DNA of 64,000 nucleotides from Aggregatibacter segnis (lineage in GTDB: Bacteria; Pseudomonadota; Gammaproteobacteria; Enterobacterales; Pasteurellaceae), in assembly GCF_003130075.1 (NCBI RefSeq), contig NZ_NRCW01000003.1:186001-250000 (forward strand). Reading direction: 5' to 3'. Of this stretch, positions 1-10,824 are shown piece by piece. The notes beneath the pieces were generated by a model. It saw only the letters and a program-made list of their open reading frames with translations. It was not told where the DNA came from and searched no databases. The translations under genes were made by a program, and so were the position numbers. How positions within the stretch are numbered: position 1 is the stretch's first letter; every line of letters starts with the position of its first letter.

Positions 1-812
1 CCTAAAATATGATCCAAGCCCTGATCGCAAATCAATAATTTGGAATGGGAGTTTTTCGTTAACGTGTCCAGCACTTGTTGACGGGTGAAAGTGCGGTCTA
101 AAAAAATGATATTTTCACGCGTGGTCATGGTTGAGGTGACCTTGCGTTGCTGCATATCAAAGATATTTTCGATTAAATAATGCTCCTGTGCTTTTAACAC
201 ACCGGCTTCTGCGCCCGCATCTACCACAGCGACAATATCTTCTGGTGTCATGCTTTCAACGCGTACGGTGGAAATTCTGAATAGGCGGAATATCACATTC
301 GCCAACGAATCAAAAATCCACACAATCGGTTTTAATAGGATAATGCACAGTTGCATAATGCGCACCGTGCGTAGTGCCACGGCTTCCGGATTGATTAATG
401 CAAGACGTTTTGGCATTAAATCTGCTAATAAAATGAACGAAGCGGTGACGATGATAAAGGCAAGCCAAGACGCGGCACTGTCAACCCAAGGGGCGTCAGT
501 ATATTGTTGCAGAAAGGCTTGTAAATGTACGCTGATAGTCGCTTCGCCAATGACCCCGCCCAAGACGGCAACCATGTTTAAGCCGATTTGCACCACCGTA
601 ATAAAACGTCCCGGTTGCTCCTGTAATTTGAGCACCATGGCCGCTTTAGTATTTCCTTCGTTAGCCATGTTTTGTAATTTAATACGACGCGCGCCTGCCA
701 ATGAAATTTCGGCAGAGGACACGATGGCACTGACAATAATCAGTAAGATTAAAATTAAAATTGCGCTGAATAAACTCATAAGGTTTTCAATAACTTGATG
801 TAAACGAGACAT
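1..812 (-). CDS. paeA: PaeA/YtfL-like CNNM/CBS-domain membrane transporter (3' part outside window)
   Basis: About 270 residues are visible, starting from the ATG at 812; the C-terminus lies off the left edge. The protein opens with a hydrophobic helix, followed by the conserved SSAEISLAGARRIKL stretch of DUF21 (CNNM) domains. Several membrane segments reach to about residue 190. A CBS region then begins, with the signatures MTTRENIIFLD and SHSKLLICDQGLDHILG. This pattern closely matches E. coli YtfL/PaeA, reported as a cadaverine/putrescine exporter. The wider family also includes CorC/TlyC-like proteins, which were once called hemolysins without support. An uptake signal sequence sits at 814-822, directly upstream of the start. 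The family assignment is firm; the substrate is inferred from homology only. Confidence 0.88.
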   Translation of the reverse strand, partial: MSRLHQVIENLMSLFSAILILILLIIVSAIVSSAEISLAGARRIKLQNMANEGNTKAAMVLKLQEQPGRFITVVQIGLNMVAVLGGVIGEATISVHLQAFLQQYTDAPWVDSAASWLAFIIVTASFILLADLMPKRLALINPEAVALRTVRIMQLCIILLKPIVWIFDSLANVIFRLFRISTVRVESMTPEDIVAVVDAGAEAGVLKAQEHYLIENIFDMQQRKVTSTMTTRENIIFLDRTFTRQQVLDTLTKNSHSKLLICDQGLDHIL

Positions 813-870
813 AAAGTGCGGTTAATTTTGACTGTGTTTTTAACCGCACAAAAGAAATGAAAAAAGAAAC

Positions 871-1395
871 CTAATTTTCGCTATCAAACCAGCCGCGAAT
901 AAACTGCACGGCAAAGAAGAAGGTAAAGAATAAAAGTACGTAAAGAATATAGCTAAAAATCGGGTGGCTTGGGGTATTGGTTTCCGTTACTTCTTTTACG
1001 GATAATGCATTTGGAAACTCATCAAACATGGTCAGACGCCAGCCGTAATATTTGATTTCCACGGTTTTTTCTTCATTACCCAAGGCTTGCGCCAATGCCT
1101 GTAAATTGGCTGAACCGAATTTGAAATAGAACGGAAAACCCCAGCGGGTATCTTCATTGCGATATACCATCACTTTGCCGTTTTCATGTTGCGTATTGAT
1201 AAAATACACATCGCGGGTCGGGCCGTCTGCCGGATTGGTTTTTGTAATCGGTCCGTCTTTATCCACCCGCTTCACCTCAACGCCGGTCACTTTGGTGACA
1301 TCATAGCTCGGCATGGAATAATTTATCGCCGCGGCAATACATAAATGAAAAATAAAAATGACGGAAATAAAAAAATATTTTAGAAATTTTCTCAT
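871..1395 (-). CDS. DUF1523 family membrane protein
   Basis: This 174-residue protein has one hydrophobic segment at each end (about residues 8-26 and 148-168) and a polar middle of about 120 residues that would face the periplasm. The middle contains the patterns RDVYFINTQ, NEDTRWGFPFYFKF and KYYGWR, which I recognise as the DUF1523 family. No function is established for that family. No catalytic motif or cysteine pair is visible. It lies on the same strand between ycfH and the PaeA-like gene, with gaps of 31 and 58 bases, and could be cotranscribed with either. Confidence 0.75.
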   Translation of the reverse strand: MRKFLKYFFISVIFIFHLCIAAAINYSMPSYDVTKVTGVEVKRVDKDGPITKTNPADGPTRDVYFINTQHENGKVMVYRNEDTRWGFPFYFKFGSANLQALAQALGNEEKTVEIKYYGWRLTMFDEFPNALSVKEVTETNTPSHPIFSYILYVLLFFTFFFAVQFIRGWFDSEN

Positions 1396-1426
1396 CTTTT
1401 TGTCCTATTGAAATGAGATTGGTTAA

Positions 1427-2209
1427 TTATTGTACCTGAATTTTAAATAAACGCTCGAAGTTTTGTGTGGTGATTTGTGCCATTTCCTCGGCTGACACGC
1501 CTTTCAATGCCGCAATATATTCACACACTTCGCGGGTATATGCCGGTTGATTTTGTTTACCGCGATAAGGCACTGGCGCCAAGTAAGGCGAATCGGTTTC
1601 CACCAACAGACGATCCAGCGGCAGTTTGCGCACCACATCCCGAAGTTCTTCCGCATTTTTAAAGGTGATAATCCCTGAAATGGAAATGTAAAACCCCAAG
1701 TCTAACGCTTGTTTTGCCATGTCGTAGTTTTCTGTAAAACAATGCAAAACACCACCGCACTTTTCTGCCTGATTATCGCGCAATAGGCGAATTGTGTCTT
1801 CGCGCGCCTCGCGTGTGTGAATGATGACCGGTTTATTTAGCTGGTTGGCCACGTCAATTTGGCTGGCAAATACGGCTTGTTGGGCGGCTTTGTTTTCTGC
1901 ACTGTAATAATAATCTAAGCCGATTTCGCCGATGGCGATGACTTTCGGATCTTGTGCCAAGCGTAACAAACGCGCTGCATCATAAGGTTCTTCTTCAAAA
2001 TCCAGCGGGTGTACGCCACAGGCTAAAGAGACGTTATCGAATTTCGCTAATTCCGGATACACTTTTTCAAAACGGCTCAGGGTCACGCCAATCGCCAATA
2101 AATGTTTCACATCACGCGCTTTTGCCTTTGCCACAACATCAGCAATATTTTCATGTAATGTTTCGTAATCCAAGGCATCCAAATGGCAATGGGAATCCAC
2201 AATAAACAT
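1427..2209 (-). CDS. ycfH: TatD-family metal-dependent hydrolase/DNase YcfH
   Basis: The 260-residue protein carries the full TatD TIM-barrel signature set. HCHLD is near the N-terminus, GEIGLDYYY near residue 95, HTREA near 132, HCFTE near 156 and TDSPYLAP near 206. These supply the histidines, glutamate and aspartate that bind two metal ions. Family members act as 3'-5' DNases or related phosphohydrolases; the exact substrate of YcfH is unsettled. It directly follows holB with a 3-base gap and ends the mltG-tmk-holB-ycfH group, an arrangement also found in enterobacteria. A paralogue, YjjV, lies at 32720-33511. Confidence 0.93.
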   Translation of the reverse strand: MFIVDSHCHLDALDYETLHENIADVVAKAKARDVKHLLAIGVTLSRFEKVYPELAKFDNVSLACGVHPLDFEEEPYDAARLLRLAQDPKVIAIGEIGLDYYYSAENKAAQQAVFASQIDVANQLNKPVIIHTREAREDTIRLLRDNQAEKCGGVLHCFTENYDMAKQALDLGFYISISGIITFKNAEELRDVVRKLPLDRLLVETDSPYLAPVPYRGKQNQPAYTREVCEYIAALKGVSAEEMAQITTQNFERLFKIQVQ

Positions 2210-2212
2210 ATT

Positions 2213-3196
2213 TTATCCTTCAAATACTTCAGTAATTAAACGGGTCAGCCCGTCGAGTAAAATCAATTCTAAATTCAACGCCGAATTTGCCGATAAATCC
2301 GACCGCACTTTGCCAACAATTTGTGTCGCTTTTAATAATGCCGGGGCAGACAGTCCTTGGCTAAATTGAATGACGCCCTGTTCAATATCCTGACAAATCC
2401 AGTCTTCGTGAATATGCAGTTTATTTTTTAAACTATCATTCAAAAAGGCTGACAACCAATCCAGCTGCTGCAAGACAAGTTCTTTAGTAAAAAACGGCAG
2501 TAATTCCAAAGGCGAACAACGACGATAGAATAGCCAAAATTGGCGTAAAAATTCCCGCCGTTGCGCCAGTAAATTTTGCTCTAACATGGCAAGTGCGAGC
2601 AGTGGTCGAGCATAATTCACCCGAAGTGCGGTCAATATATCGGAGGTTTCGGCGGATGTTTGTGATTGCAACCACTGTAATGCCGTGTCTGTGTCCGGTG
2701 GTAAGAGGTTCCACACTTGGCAGCGACTATAAATGGTTGGCAACAACGCCTTTTGCATATCGCACTGCAAAATGAAATAGGTGTTCGGACGCGGCTCTTC
2801 CAGTGTTTTTAAAATGGCGTTGGCAGCGGCTTCCGTCAGACGATGCGCCTGTTCGATATAAATGACTTTATTGCCGTTTTGCTGTGCATGCTGCGTCGCT
2901 TGCTCGTTCATGGCACGAATTTGATCTACGCCGATGTCCTTGTTCTCTATAGGCGAGATAGGTTGGAAATCCGGGTGGCTGTTGGCTTGCATTAAATGGC
3001 AGGCATGGCATTCGCCACAAGCCTCGCCCCCTTTAGGCGTTAAGCACATCAGACGTTTTGCCAACACGGAGCAAAGTTGCTCTACACCGAGACCGTCATC
3101 CGCGCGAATCAACAGAGCGTGGTGCCCTAAAGCCTCATCAAAAGCCTGTGTGATTTTGTGATAAGTTGGCATCAGCCAAGGGGTTAAAAGGCTCAT
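2213..3196 (-). CDS. holB: DNA polymerase III delta' subunit
   Basis: HolB is the delta' subunit of the clamp loader, which opens and loads the beta sliding clamp. The chosen start gives [10 protein letters not shown] and 327 residues, and its ATG overlaps the tmk stop in an ATGA junction; an upstream extension inside tmk is possible but unlikely. The AAA+ fold is recognisable. The P-loop region is degenerate ([11 protein letters not shown], with no GKT), as expected because delta' does not hydrolyse ATP. A four-cysteine zinc module (C-x8-C-x2-C-x2-C, near residues 46-60) follows. The SRC-type motif appears as YSRCQ near residue 155. The gene is probably translated coupled to tmk. Confidence 0.93.
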   Translation of the reverse strand: MSLLTPWLMPTYHKITQAFDEALGHHALLIRADDGLGVEQLCSVLAKRLMCLTPKGGEACGECHACHLMQANSHPDFQPISPIENKDIGVDQIRAMNEQATQHAQQNGNKVIYIEQAHRLTEAAANAILKTLEEPRPNTYFILQCDMQKALLPTIYSRCQVWNLLPPDTDTALQWLQSQTSAETSDILTALRVNYARPLLALAMLEQNLLAQRREFLRQFWLFYRRCSPLELLPFFTKELVLQQLDWLSAFLNDSLKNKLHIHEDWICQDIEQGVIQFSQGLSAPALLKATQIVGKVRSDLSANSALNLELILLDGLTRLITEVFEG

Positions 3197-3825
3197 TTTG
3201 ACAGCGAAACCCACCAATTTTTGACCGCACTTTTAATGTCTGCTTGCACTTGCTCAATGGATTGTTCCGCATTGATCATCACGGCTTTCGGATTGTCTTT
3301 TACCAGTTCTAAATAACGGGCACGGGTACGGTGGAAAAAATCCAGATGTTGTTGTTCGATACGATCCAGCTCACCACGTCCACGAGCGCGGGCTAAACCG
3401 ACGGCAGGATCAATGTCCAAATACAATGTCAGATCCGGCTCAAAATCGCCCAAAACGGTTTGTTTTAAGTTAGTTAACAAAGCCTCTCCCAACTGGCGGC
3501 CACCGCCTTGGTAGGCTTGTGACGACATATCATGGCGATCCCCAACGACCCATTTACCTTGAGCTAACGCAGGCTTAATGACATTGTCCACTAATTGAAT
3601 ACGGGCGGCATATAACATCAACAATTCGGCTTTGTCTGTCACCGGTTCTTCTGTTTCATGTTTAATGAGGTGGCGTAATTTTTCCGCTAACGGTGTGCCA
3701 CCGGGTTCACGGGTGAAGACGACATCGTTAATGCCTAATTCCTTTAAGGTATCCACGACACATTGATGGGCGGTGCTTTTGCCCGCGCCTTCCAAGCCTT
3801 CGATAACGATAAATTTGCCTGTCAT
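3193..3825 (-). CDS. tmk: Thymidylate kinase
   Basis: Tmk phosphorylates dTMP to dTDP in the cytoplasm. With the ATG at 3825 the protein has 210 residues, the usual family length, and starts [18 protein letters not shown], which contains the P-loop. The DR(Y/H) motif is seen as [16 protein letters not shown] near residue 95. A lid-type region with [12 protein letters not shown] follows near 145, as in the E. coli type II enzyme, where the catalytic arginine is in the lid. It sits 1 base after the mltG stop and overlaps holB by 3 bases, indicating one operon. An uptake signal lies near its 3' end (about 3223). Confidence 0.96.
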   Translation of the reverse strand: MTGKFIVIEGLEGAGKSTAHQCVVDTLKELGINDVVFTREPGGTPLAEKLRHLIKHETEEPVTDKAELLMLYAARIQLVDNVIKPALAQGKWVVGDRHDMSSQAYQGGGRQLGEALLTNLKQTVLGDFEPDLTLYLDIDPAVGLARARGRGELDRIEQQHLDFFHRTRARYLELVKDNPKAVMINAEQSIEQVQADIKSAVKNWWVSLSK

Positions 3826-3826
3826 A

Positions 3827-4873
3827 TTATTTCTCGTTTTGTTGGCGGTACCAGCGTAAATATTCCTGCACCGCTTTATTGTGTTCATTTAAGTTTCGAC
3901 TGAATTTGTGACCGCCCGTGCCGTCCGCCACAAAATAATAAAATTCTGTTTGCGCAGGATGCGCCACGGCTTGTAATGCATCTTCGCTTGGCATAGCAAT
4001 AGGCGTTCGCGGCAAACCATCAATGATATAAGTATTGTAAGGTGTTGGCGTTTCTAAATCTTTTTTGCGAATATTGCCGTTGTAATTATCCCCCATGCCG
4101 TAGATCACCGTAGGATCGGTTTGCAATTTCATTTTGGCGTTTAAGCGATTGATAAACACCGACGCAATTTGTGGACGCTCTGCCGCCACGCCCGATTCTT
4201 TTTCCACAATTGAGGCCAAAATCAGCATTTCGTAAGGATCGGCTAACGGTATATTTTTATCCCGTCCACTCCATGCTTTATCTAAGGCCTTTTTCATACG
4301 CTCCACTGAACGTTGCAACAAATCTAAATCGGTGGAGTTCGGTGTGTAATTGTAAGTATCGGGGTAAATCCAGCCATCGATAATATGGCTTTCAGTTAAA
4401 TTTTTATTGAGGTTGGTATCCATAGCAAGCAGACCAAAAACCTCGTCATTGGACTTGCCCTGCAAAGTTTGTTTTAAGTGCGGTGCATTTTCGAGACGTT
4501 TTCGTATAGTTTTGAAGGTTTCGCCTTCAACGAAGGTCAGTGAAAATTGCGCTTCTTTACCGGAATTCAGCAACTTCAGTAAATCTTCCACGGTTTTTAT
4601 ACCGTTAAGAGAATAGGTTCCTGCCTTCACTTTGTTGAGTTCGGGATGTAATTTCAACAACCAAGGCAATAGCGCGGCATTATCCAAAATACGTTTTTTT
4701 TCCAACAAACTAACCAATTTATTGCCTGTTGTGCCACGTTCTATGGTCAATAATTGATCGTTTTGCACATTCACCGGTTGCTGCACGAATTGTTCTAGTT
4801 GTTGATATCCCCAAAAGCCGGCGCCTGCCAATAAGACAACGAGGAACAAAAGAAGGAAGAAAAATTTTTTCAT
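3827..4873 (-). CDS. mltG: Endolytic murein transglycosylase MltG (YceG)
   Basis: MltG is an inner-membrane enzyme that cleaves nascent glycan strands and is thought to set their length. The 348-residue protein has a short cytoplasmic start, one transmembrane helix (about residues 4-24) and a periplasmic region. A LysM-like part is followed by the YceG catalytic domain. The hallmark [11 protein letters not shown], near residue 223, contains the catalytic glutamate. [24 protein letters not shown] and [15 protein letters not shown] follow in the family order. It is the first gene of the group with tmk, holB and ycfH. The 124-base spacer upstream holds its promoter region and the terminator of the preceding gene. 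Confidence 0.95.
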   Translation of the reverse strand: MKKFFFLLLFLVVLLAGAGFWGYQQLEQFVQQPVNVQNDQLLTIERGTTGNKLVSLLEKKRILDNAALLPWLLKLHPELNKVKAGTYSLNGIKTVEDLLKLLNSGKEAQFSLTFVEGETFKTIRKRLENAPHLKQTLQGKSNDEVFGLLAMDTNLNKNLTESHIIDGWIYPDTYNYTPNSTDLDLLQRSVERMKKALDKAWSGRDKNIPLADPYEMLILASIVEKESGVAAERPQIASVFINRLNAKMKLQTDPTVIYGMGDNYNGNIRKKDLETPTPYNTYIIDGLPRTPIAMPSEDALQAVAHPAQTEFYYFVADGTGGHKFSRNLNEHNKAVQEYLRWYRQQNEK

Positions 4874-4962
4874 ATGCGTGATCGTGGCGTCGTGAAAGAC
4901 GTTGTAAAAATGATGATAAAAGTGGCGGAATTATAGCACGAAATTGTGTTTTTTATCGAAAA

Positions 4963-4986
4963 AGAGCCTTGTCGAAACAAGGCTCT
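4963..4986 (-). terminator. Rho-independent terminator after the AI-2E-family gene
   Basis: A perfect 10-base inverted repeat, AGAGCCTTGT/ACAAGGCTCT with a 4-base loop, is followed on the minus strand by a T-run. It lies 12 bases beyond the stop codon of the gene ending at 4998 and separates it from mltG. Confidence 0.85.
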
Positions 4987-4997
4987 GATACGCGGGA

Positions 4998-6053
4998 TTA
5001 TTTACTTTCATGGGCACTGTCGGAATCGCCGAGCAACAAGGCGTACTTCACGGTTGTTGGGCTGGCTTCTAAGGCAATTTTGAGAGCCATGGTGAGCGGC
5101 ACAGATAGCAACATTCCTACTGTTCCTAGCAACCATCCCCAGAACAACAAAGACAGGAATACAACCAACGTGGAAAGCCCCAATTTTTTACCCATTAATC
5201 GAGGTTCAAGCACATTGCCGATAATCATGTTGATGGCAATGACACCTATAATGACTTCCAAGCCCACCACAAAACCGTTAAGTAATAACGCCTGAACGAT
5301 AATCGGAACAGCAGCGATAATTGAGCCGATATTGGGAATGTAATTGAGCAGGAAACTCAGTGTTGCCCACAAAATCGCATATTGCACACCGACAATTTCC
5401 AATAAAAGCCAAATGCAAATAGCGGTTAATAAACTCATCATGGTTTTTACACCAAGGTAGCTGATAACGCCTTGTAGAATGCGATCTAAATAACGTTCTT
5501 GTTGGCTGATTTCCTTCGAATCACTGCTAAATACCACGGCAAATTTGTGTTTAGCATAAGGGGCTTCCAACAACATGAAAATCACGACTAACATCAATAC
5601 GAAAATATTGGTGACTACGCCGGAAAAGCTGAGAAAAACACGACGCACAAAATTCATGATCACGCTTGGATCGAAATGCTCCATGATACTTTTTTCGGAA
5701 ATATCCAACGGGATTTTCAGACTTTGTGAAAGTGCCACTAGGCTATTAACGCGTTCGCCCAATAATTGGCGATATTGCGGGATAGATTGGCTAAACTCTT
5801 GGATTGTGCTGTTAATTAAGCCGAACAGAAAGAAAAAGACGATTAAAATCAATGCTAACAACAAACCAATGGAGAGACCGTAGGGCACTTTTTTCTTGGT
5901 TAAGTAATTGAGTGACGGCGAGCAAATAATCGCGATAAACAGCGACAGTAAAAATGGCACGACAATTTCTGAAGCTGCCTTAATGCCGGCTAAAATAATC
6001 ACGATAGCAGCACAGGCGACCAGTGCTTTTACTAAAGAAGCGTGTTTTTCCAT
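4998..6053 (-). CDS. AI-2E family transporter (PerM/TqsA-like)
   Basis: The 351-residue polytopic membrane protein has about seven or eight hydrophobic segments. Two or three lie in the first 85 residues, then there is a polar stretch, and the rest lie from about residue 150 onward. The C-terminal signature NYIPNIGSIIAAVPIIVQALLL, together with GNVLEPRLMGKKLGLSTLVVFLSLLFWGWLLG, is diagnostic of the AI-2E exporter/PerM family. Members export the quorum signal AI-2 (TqsA) or act as Na+/H+ antiporters, so the substrate cannot be told from sequence. The start ATG lies 3 bases after the glnB stop, suggesting cotranscription with glnB, an arrangement I recall from H. influenzae. Confidence 0.88.
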   Translation of the reverse strand: MEKHASLVKALVACAAIVIILAGIKAASEIVVPFLLSLFIAIICSPSLNYLTKKKVPYGLSIGLLLALILIVFFFLFGLINSTIQEFSQSIPQYRQLLGERVNSLVALSQSLKIPLDISEKSIMEHFDPSVIMNFVRRVFLSFSGVVTNIFVLMLVVIFMLLEAPYAKHKFAVVFSSDSKEISQQERYLDRILQGVISYLGVKTMMSLLTAICIWLLLEIVGVQYAILWATLSFLLNYIPNIGSIIAAVPIIVQALLLNGFVVGLEVIIGVIAINMIIGNVLEPRLMGKKLGLSTLVVFLSLLFWGWLLGTVGMLLSVPLTMALKIALEASPTTVKYALLLGDSDSAHESK

Positions 6054-6056
6054 TAA

Positions 6057-6416
<360 letters not shown>

Positions 6417-6507
6417 TCATTAAAAATCAGCCTGTTGTGAGCGCAGACTTTATCAGATCTTGAGAGCGAAAAACACTGGAGAGTATGAAAAAACATCACA
6501 GAAAACG

Positions 6508-6530
6508 ACCGCACTTTTGTGCGGTTTTCT
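6508..6530. terminator. Compact inverted uptake-sequence hairpin
   Basis: ACCGCAC, a TTTT loop and GTGCGGT form a 7-base stem followed by TTTTCTT on the plus strand. The element lies in the spacer between fklB and glnB, upstream of the glnB promoter region. It could act as a second terminator behind fklB on the minus strand. Confidence 0.5.
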
Positions 6531-6565
6531 TGGTTAGACGGTAAATAGCATGAAGATTTTCACAT

Positions 6566-6598
6566 AAAAAAACGGCGCTATGATTAACGCCGTTTTTG
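6566..6598 (-). terminator. Rho-independent terminator of fklB
   Basis: AACGGCG and CGCCGTT form a 7-base stem with a 10-base loop. On the minus strand it is followed by seven T residues, and it lies about 20 bases after the fklB stop codon. Confidence 0.85.
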
Positions 6599-6614
6599 GT
6601 GAAATAAGTTCCAA

Positions 6615-7247
6615 TTAAAGAATCTCTAACAATTCCACTTCAAAGACTAATGGGCTAAATGGTGGGATGGCTGCGCCTGCGCCACGTTCGCCATAGGCTA
6701 ATTCGTGTGGAATTGCCAAACGCCATTTGGAACCGACCGGCATCATGGAAAGCGCTTCGATCCAACCTTTGATCACGCCGTTAACCGGGAATTCTGCCGG
6801 TTGACCGCGTGCGACGGAACTGTCGAATACGGTGCCGTCCGGTAATGTGCCGGTGTAGTGAACGCGTACTTTATCGGTTGTCGATGGCACGTTGCCGTTG
6901 CCTTCAACTAATACTTCATATTGTAAGCCGGAATCGGTGACTTTCACGCCGTCTTTTTGTTTGTTCGCCTCTAGGAAGGCTTTGCCTGCGGCTTCAATTT
7001 CTTTGAATTGCGCTTGTTGGGCTTCCGCGGCTTGTTGTTGTAATTGTTGCAACGCTTGGCTGATTTCATTGAAATCTAATGCCGGTGCATGTTGATTTAA
7101 CACATCGTAAATCCCTTTTGCTACTGCTTCTGCTTTCACCGCTAATTGGCTATCCAATAATTGTTGACCGATTTGCAAACCGATACCGTAACTGCCTTTG
7201 GCTTCGGTATTGTCTAATCTCACTTGATTGAAAAATTCTGCTGTCAT
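6615..7247 (-). CDS. fklB: FKBP-type peptidyl-prolyl cis-trans isomerase FklB
   Basis: FklB catalyses cis-trans isomerisation of proline peptide bonds. The 210-residue protein has an N-terminal helical dimerisation region (residues 1-95), with [12 protein letters not shown] near the start. A C-terminal FKBP domain carries [44 protein letters not shown] and [28 protein letters not shown], almost identical to E. coli FklB. There is no signal peptide, so it should be cytoplasmic, unlike FkpA. It is 25 bases downstream of psd on the same strand, and a hairpin terminator follows. Confidence 0.94.
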   Translation of the reverse strand: MTAEFFNQVRLDNTEAKGSYGIGLQIGQQLLDSQLAVKAEAVAKGIYDVLNQHAPALDFNEISQALQQLQQQAAEAQQAQFKEIEAAGKAFLEANKQKDGVKVTDSGLQYEVLVEGNGNVPSTTDKVRVHYTGTLPDGTVFDSSVARGQPAEFPVNGVIKGWIEALSMMPVGSKWRLAIPHELAYGERGAGAAIPPFSPLVFEVELLEIL

Positions 7248-7272
7248 GTTGTTTTCCTTTCTGTTGATAAAA

Positions 7273-8142
7273 CTATTTCATCGTGGCTAAGATTTCACCC
7301 ATTCTTACCGGAACGTCCACCTCTAAATGTTCTGCTAAGGTCACGGAATTCGCCGGGAATAAGTTAATGACGGTTGAACCTAATTGGAATGCGCCCATTT
7401 CTTGACCTTTGGTTAATTTGATGGCGTTGTCCCCTTGATATGTCCAGACTTTGACTTCACCGGTGCGCGGTGGATTAATGACGCCTGCCCAAACCGTACT
7501 CATACTGGCAGTAATGGTCGCCCCCACAAGGATTTGTACCATTGGGCCGAATGCTGTATCAAAAACACAAATAACGCGTTCATTGCGAGCGAATAAATTT
7601 GGCACGTGTTGCGCTAAGAACGGATTGACCGAGAATAAATCGCCCGGCACATAAATCATTTTGCGCAAGGTTGCATCGCACGGGATGTGGACGCGGTGAT
7701 AATCACGCGGAGATAAATAAATCGTGGCAAATTCGCCGTTTTTAAAGGTGTTAACTAATTCTTCATCGCCTGCCAACAAATCCGACAGGCTGAAGAAATG
7801 GCCTTTGGCTTGCAATAAACGTTCATCGTCAATATGCCCGATTTGGCTCACACGACCGTCAGCAGGTAAGCAAAGTGCGGTCGGATTTTCATTGATTTTT
7901 CGCGCGTCGTCTTTTAACTCACGAATAAAAAATTGGTTGAAGCTTTCATAATCGCTAAAGTTCTCTTTTTTTGCTTCGCTCATGTCCACGTTGTATTTCT
8001 TCGCGAAAACTTTGATCACGAAATGTGTTACCGCACCCCATTTTTGTTGGGCAAACCAACCGGCTAATTGGGTTAAATACAGTTGCGGCATAATGTATTG
8101 AAAAGCAACTTTCGCACGTTGCCAATAAGTGAATTTATTCAT
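7273..8142 (-). CDS. psd: Phosphatidylserine decarboxylase proenzyme
   Basis: Psd makes phosphatidylethanolamine from phosphatidylserine at the inner membrane. The 289-residue proenzyme cuts itself at the LGST motif, seen here as [12 protein letters not shown] near residue 255. The serine there becomes the pyruvoyl group of the small alpha chain. The conserved [24 protein letters not shown] and GDLFSVNP motifs are present. The start at 8142 ([16 protein letters not shown]) matches known Psd N-termini; the reading frame is open further upstream to 8229, but that part has no family similarity. It is divergent from bioA. Confidence 0.95.
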   Translation of the reverse strand: MNKFTYWQRAKVAFQYIMPQLYLTQLAGWFAQQKWGAVTHFVIKVFAKKYNVDMSEAKKENFSDYESFNQFFIRELKDDARKINENPTALCLPADGRVSQIGHIDDERLLQAKGHFFSLSDLLAGDEELVNTFKNGEFATIYLSPRDYHRVHIPCDATLRKMIYVPGDLFSVNPFLAQHVPNLFARNERVICVFDTAFGPMVQILVGATITASMSTVWAGVINPPRTGEVKVWTYQGDNAIKLTKGQEMGAFQLGSTVINLFPANSVTLAEHLEVDVPVRMGEILATMK

Positions 8143-8369
8143 AATGGTTATTTTTTCTACAGTGTCAAAAAGAAGTCGGTGATTATAACAACTTATTCGG
8201 CTTGTGCAATGTATCGGGAGATTCGCCACTTTATTCCGCGGTGAAAATCATCAAAATTGTGGCAAATGCCTCAAAAAACACAAAAAATCGGGCGGGGAAG
8301 TGCAAAGCTTTAGAATTGCCTTATTTTCTAAGGTAAAATTACGACCTCTTAATTTTTGAAGCTAACCCT

Positions 8370-9659
8370 ATGAACCAACAACAGTTATTGCAATTTGATC
8401 GTGAACATATTTGGCATCCTTATGCCGCCCTTCCACCGACCACACCGATTTATGCCGTTGAGCGTGCCGACGGTGTGATGATTACGCTTAAAGACGGTCG
8501 TCAGCTAATTGACGGCATGTCCTCTTGGTGGGCAGCGTTGCACGGCTATAATCATCCGCGCTTGAATGCGGCCGCAACAAAACAGTTAGAACACATGAGC
8601 CACATTATGTTTGGCGGCTTAACGCACGAACCTGCTGTCAAATTGGCGCAAAAATTATTGCCTTTATTGCCGCAGGGGTTGGAGCAAATTTTCTTTGCCG
8701 ATAGTGGATCTATCGCCGTAGAAGTGGCGATGAAAATGGCGATTCAATATCAACACGCCAAAGGCGAAACGCAACGACATAAATTTGCCACCATTCGTTC
8801 CGGCTATCACGGTGACACTTGGCATGCCATGTCGGTATGCGACCCGGTGACCGGCATGCACGGGCTGTTTGCGAAAAGTTTGCCGGTGCAATATTTTCTC
8901 CCGCAGCCACAAACGCCTTTTGGGCAGCCTTGGAACGAAGACGATATTAAACCCTTAGCAGATTTATTAGAAAAAAAAGGCGCAGAACTGACCGCACTTA
9001 TTTTGGAACCGGTGGTGCAAGGGGCAGGGGGAATGTATTTCTATTCGCCGATGTATTTGGCACGCGCCAAGCAGCTGTGCGAACAATACGGCGTATTGCT
9101 GATTTTTGATGAAATTGCCACCGGTTTTGGGCGCACGGGAAAATTGTTTGCCGCGGAATATGCCGGCATTTCGCCGGATATTATGTGTGTCGGCAAAGCA
9201 CTTACAGGCGGTTATTTAACCCTGTCCGCCACTATTACCACACGCGCTATTGCACAAACCATTTGTCAGGGTGAAGCGCATTGTTTTATGCACGGCCCGA
9301 CCTTTATGGCGAATCCGTTGGCTTGTGCCATTGCCGCCGAATCCATTGATGTGTTGTTGGAAAGTGATTGGCTGGGTAATGTCCAACGGATCGAAGCCCA
9401 ACTGAAAGCTGAGTTACGAATCGCGGCAAGTTTTAAATCCGTCAAAGAAGTGCGCGTACTCGGTGCTATCGGCGTGTTGGAAATGCATGAGCCGGTAGAT
9501 TTGGCGAGTTTGCAGGCGCGTCTGGTGGCGCACGGTGTTTGGGTGCGCCCTTTCGGCAAGCTTGTCTATATCATGCCACCGTTTATTATCAGTTCAGCCC
9601 AATTATCCGCATTAACCGCTGGTATGCTGGCGGCAATTAAAGAGGAATACCATGAGTAA
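8370..9659 (+). CDS. bioA: Adenosylmethionine-8-amino-7-oxononanoate aminotransferase
   Basis: BioA transfers an amino group from S-adenosylmethionine to KAPA, giving DAPA, the third step of biotin ring assembly. The 429-residue class III PLP aminotransferase has HIWHPYA near residue 13, [48 protein letters not shown] and [14 protein letters not shown], which contains the PLP lysine, near residue 280. It opens the bioAFGCD operon and overlaps bioF by 8 bases. No clear BirA operator of the E. coli type is visible upstream, and the ribosome-binding site is weak. Confidence 0.96.
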   Translation: MNQQQLLQFDREHIWHPYAALPPTTPIYAVERADGVMITLKDGRQLIDGMSSWWAALHGYNHPRLNAAATKQLEHMSHIMFGGLTHEPAVKLAQKLLPLLPQGLEQIFFADSGSIAVEVAMKMAIQYQHAKGETQRHKFATIRSGYHGDTWHAMSVCDPVTGMHGLFAKSLPVQYFLPQPQTPFGQPWNEDDIKPLADLLEKKGAELTALILEPVVQGAGGMYFYSPMYLARAKQLCEQYGVLLIFDEIATGFGRTGKLFAAEYAGISPDIMCVGKALTGGYLTLSATITTRAIAQTICQGEAHCFMHGPTFMANPLACAIAAESIDVLLESDWLGNVQRIEAQLKAELRIAASFKSVKEVRVLGAIGVLEMHEPVDLASLQARLVAHGVWVRPFGKLVYIMPPFIISSAQLSALTAGMLAAIKEEYHE

Positions 9660-10824
9660 GTCAGATTATTTTGCCGCGCAGTTGGAAAAACTCCGTCAAA
9701 AAGAACAATATCGTCGTTTTCCGCAAATTGTGCATAAGGGCAAGTTTGTGGAGCAAAACGGACGGTCAATGTTGAATCTGGCTTCCAATGATTATCTGGG
9801 GCTGGCTAATGACGATGCATTGCAGCAAGCGTTTCTTGAAAAACTCGCTGAAAAACGACCGCACTTTACCTCGTCCTCCTCCCGTTTATTAACAGGGAAT
9901 TTTCCTGAATACGAAAGCCTTGAGCAACGTATGACGGAGGCATTTCAGCGTGAAGCCTGTTTGTTGTTTAACAGCGGCTATCATGCCAACATCGGCATTT
10001 TACCGGCGGTAGCCAATAAACAAACGTTGATCGTAGCGGATAAACTGGTGCATGCTAGTATTATTGACGGCATTCGTTTGAGCGATGCGCCGTTTGTACG
10101 TTATCGCCACAATGATTACGCCCATTTGCACGAGATTTTGCAAAAACAGTATCTCAACTACGAACGCATTATTGTGGTGACGGAAAGTCTGTTTAGCATG
10201 GACGGCGATTTTGCCGATTTGCCTCAATTAGTTGAATTTAAAAGGCAATTTGGGAATGTTATGTTGTATGTGGATGAAGCGCACGGCATTGGGGTTTACG
10301 GCGAACAGGGGTTAGGCGTTGCTGAGCAGATGAATTGCCTTCCGTACATTGATTTCTTGGTCGGTACATTCGGTAAAGCATTGGCGTCGATGGGGGCTTA
10401 TGTGGTTTGCGATCAAGTGATCAAAGATTATTTAATTAACACCATGCGCCCGTTGATTTTTAGCACCGCGTTACCCCCGTTTAATGTGGCATGGACAGAA
10501 TTTCTCTTTGAAAAACGACCACACTTTCAGGCGAAACGGCAACATCTTATGCAATTAAGTGCGCGCTTACGGCAAGTCGTGGCTGAACAGTTAAATATGC
10601 CCATGCCAAGCGAAAGCCATATCGTGCCGTTTATTCTTGGTGACAACCAACGCACCGTGCAAACGGCGCAACGTCTGCAACAGCAAGGATATTATTGCTT
10701 GCCGATTCGCCCGCCGACAGTGCCTGTCGGCACCTCGCGCATTCGTTTGTCTCTCACCGCCGACATCACGCATGATGAACTTGAGCAATTTATAGAACAG
10801 TTATTTTTATGCAATATCAATTAA
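9652..10824 (+). CDS. bioF: 8-amino-7-oxononanoate synthase
   Basis: BioF condenses pimeloyl-ACP with L-alanine to make KAPA, using PLP. The 390-residue protein shows [11 protein letters not shown] near residue 42, [44 protein letters not shown] near 200 and [14 protein letters not shown] with the PLP lysine near 240, ending with [18 protein letters not shown]. The start overlaps bioA and the end overlaps bioG by 16 bases, so translation is probably coupled. Two uptake signals lie in frame inside the gene, each reading as KRPHF. Confidence 0.96.
   Translation: MSKSDYFAAQLEKLRQKEQYRRFPQIVHKGKFVEQNGRSMLNLASNDYLGLANDDALQQAFLEKLAEKRPHFTSSSSRLLTGNFPEYESLEQRMTEAFQREACLLFNSGYHANIGILPAVANKQTLIVADKLVHASIIDGIRLSDAPFVRYRHNDYAHLHEILQKQYLNYERIIVVTESLFSMDGDFADLPQLVEFKRQFGNVMLYVDEAHGIGVYGEQGLGVAEQMNCLPYIDFLVGTFGKALASMGAYVVCDQVIKDYLINTMRPLIFSTALPPFNVAWTEFLFEKRPHFQAKRQHLMQLSARLRQVVAEQLNMPMPSESHIVPFILGDNQRTVQTAQRLQQQGYYCLPIRPPTVPVGTSRIRLSLTADITHDELEQFIEQLFLCNIN

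Noticed and set aside
2640-2714. Possible HolB P-loop decay as a sign of a pseudogene
   Set aside because: Delta' subunits normally lack a working P-loop, and the frame is full length with the zinc module and SRC motif intact.
8143-8229. N-terminal extension of psd
   Set aside because: The frame is open, but the added residues have no similarity to Psd, and the start at 8142 matches known enzymes.
8240-8369. BirA operator before bioA
   Set aside because: I could not find the TTGTAAACC/GGTTTACA dyad or a convincing relative; only a weak TAAAAT -10 element is visible.
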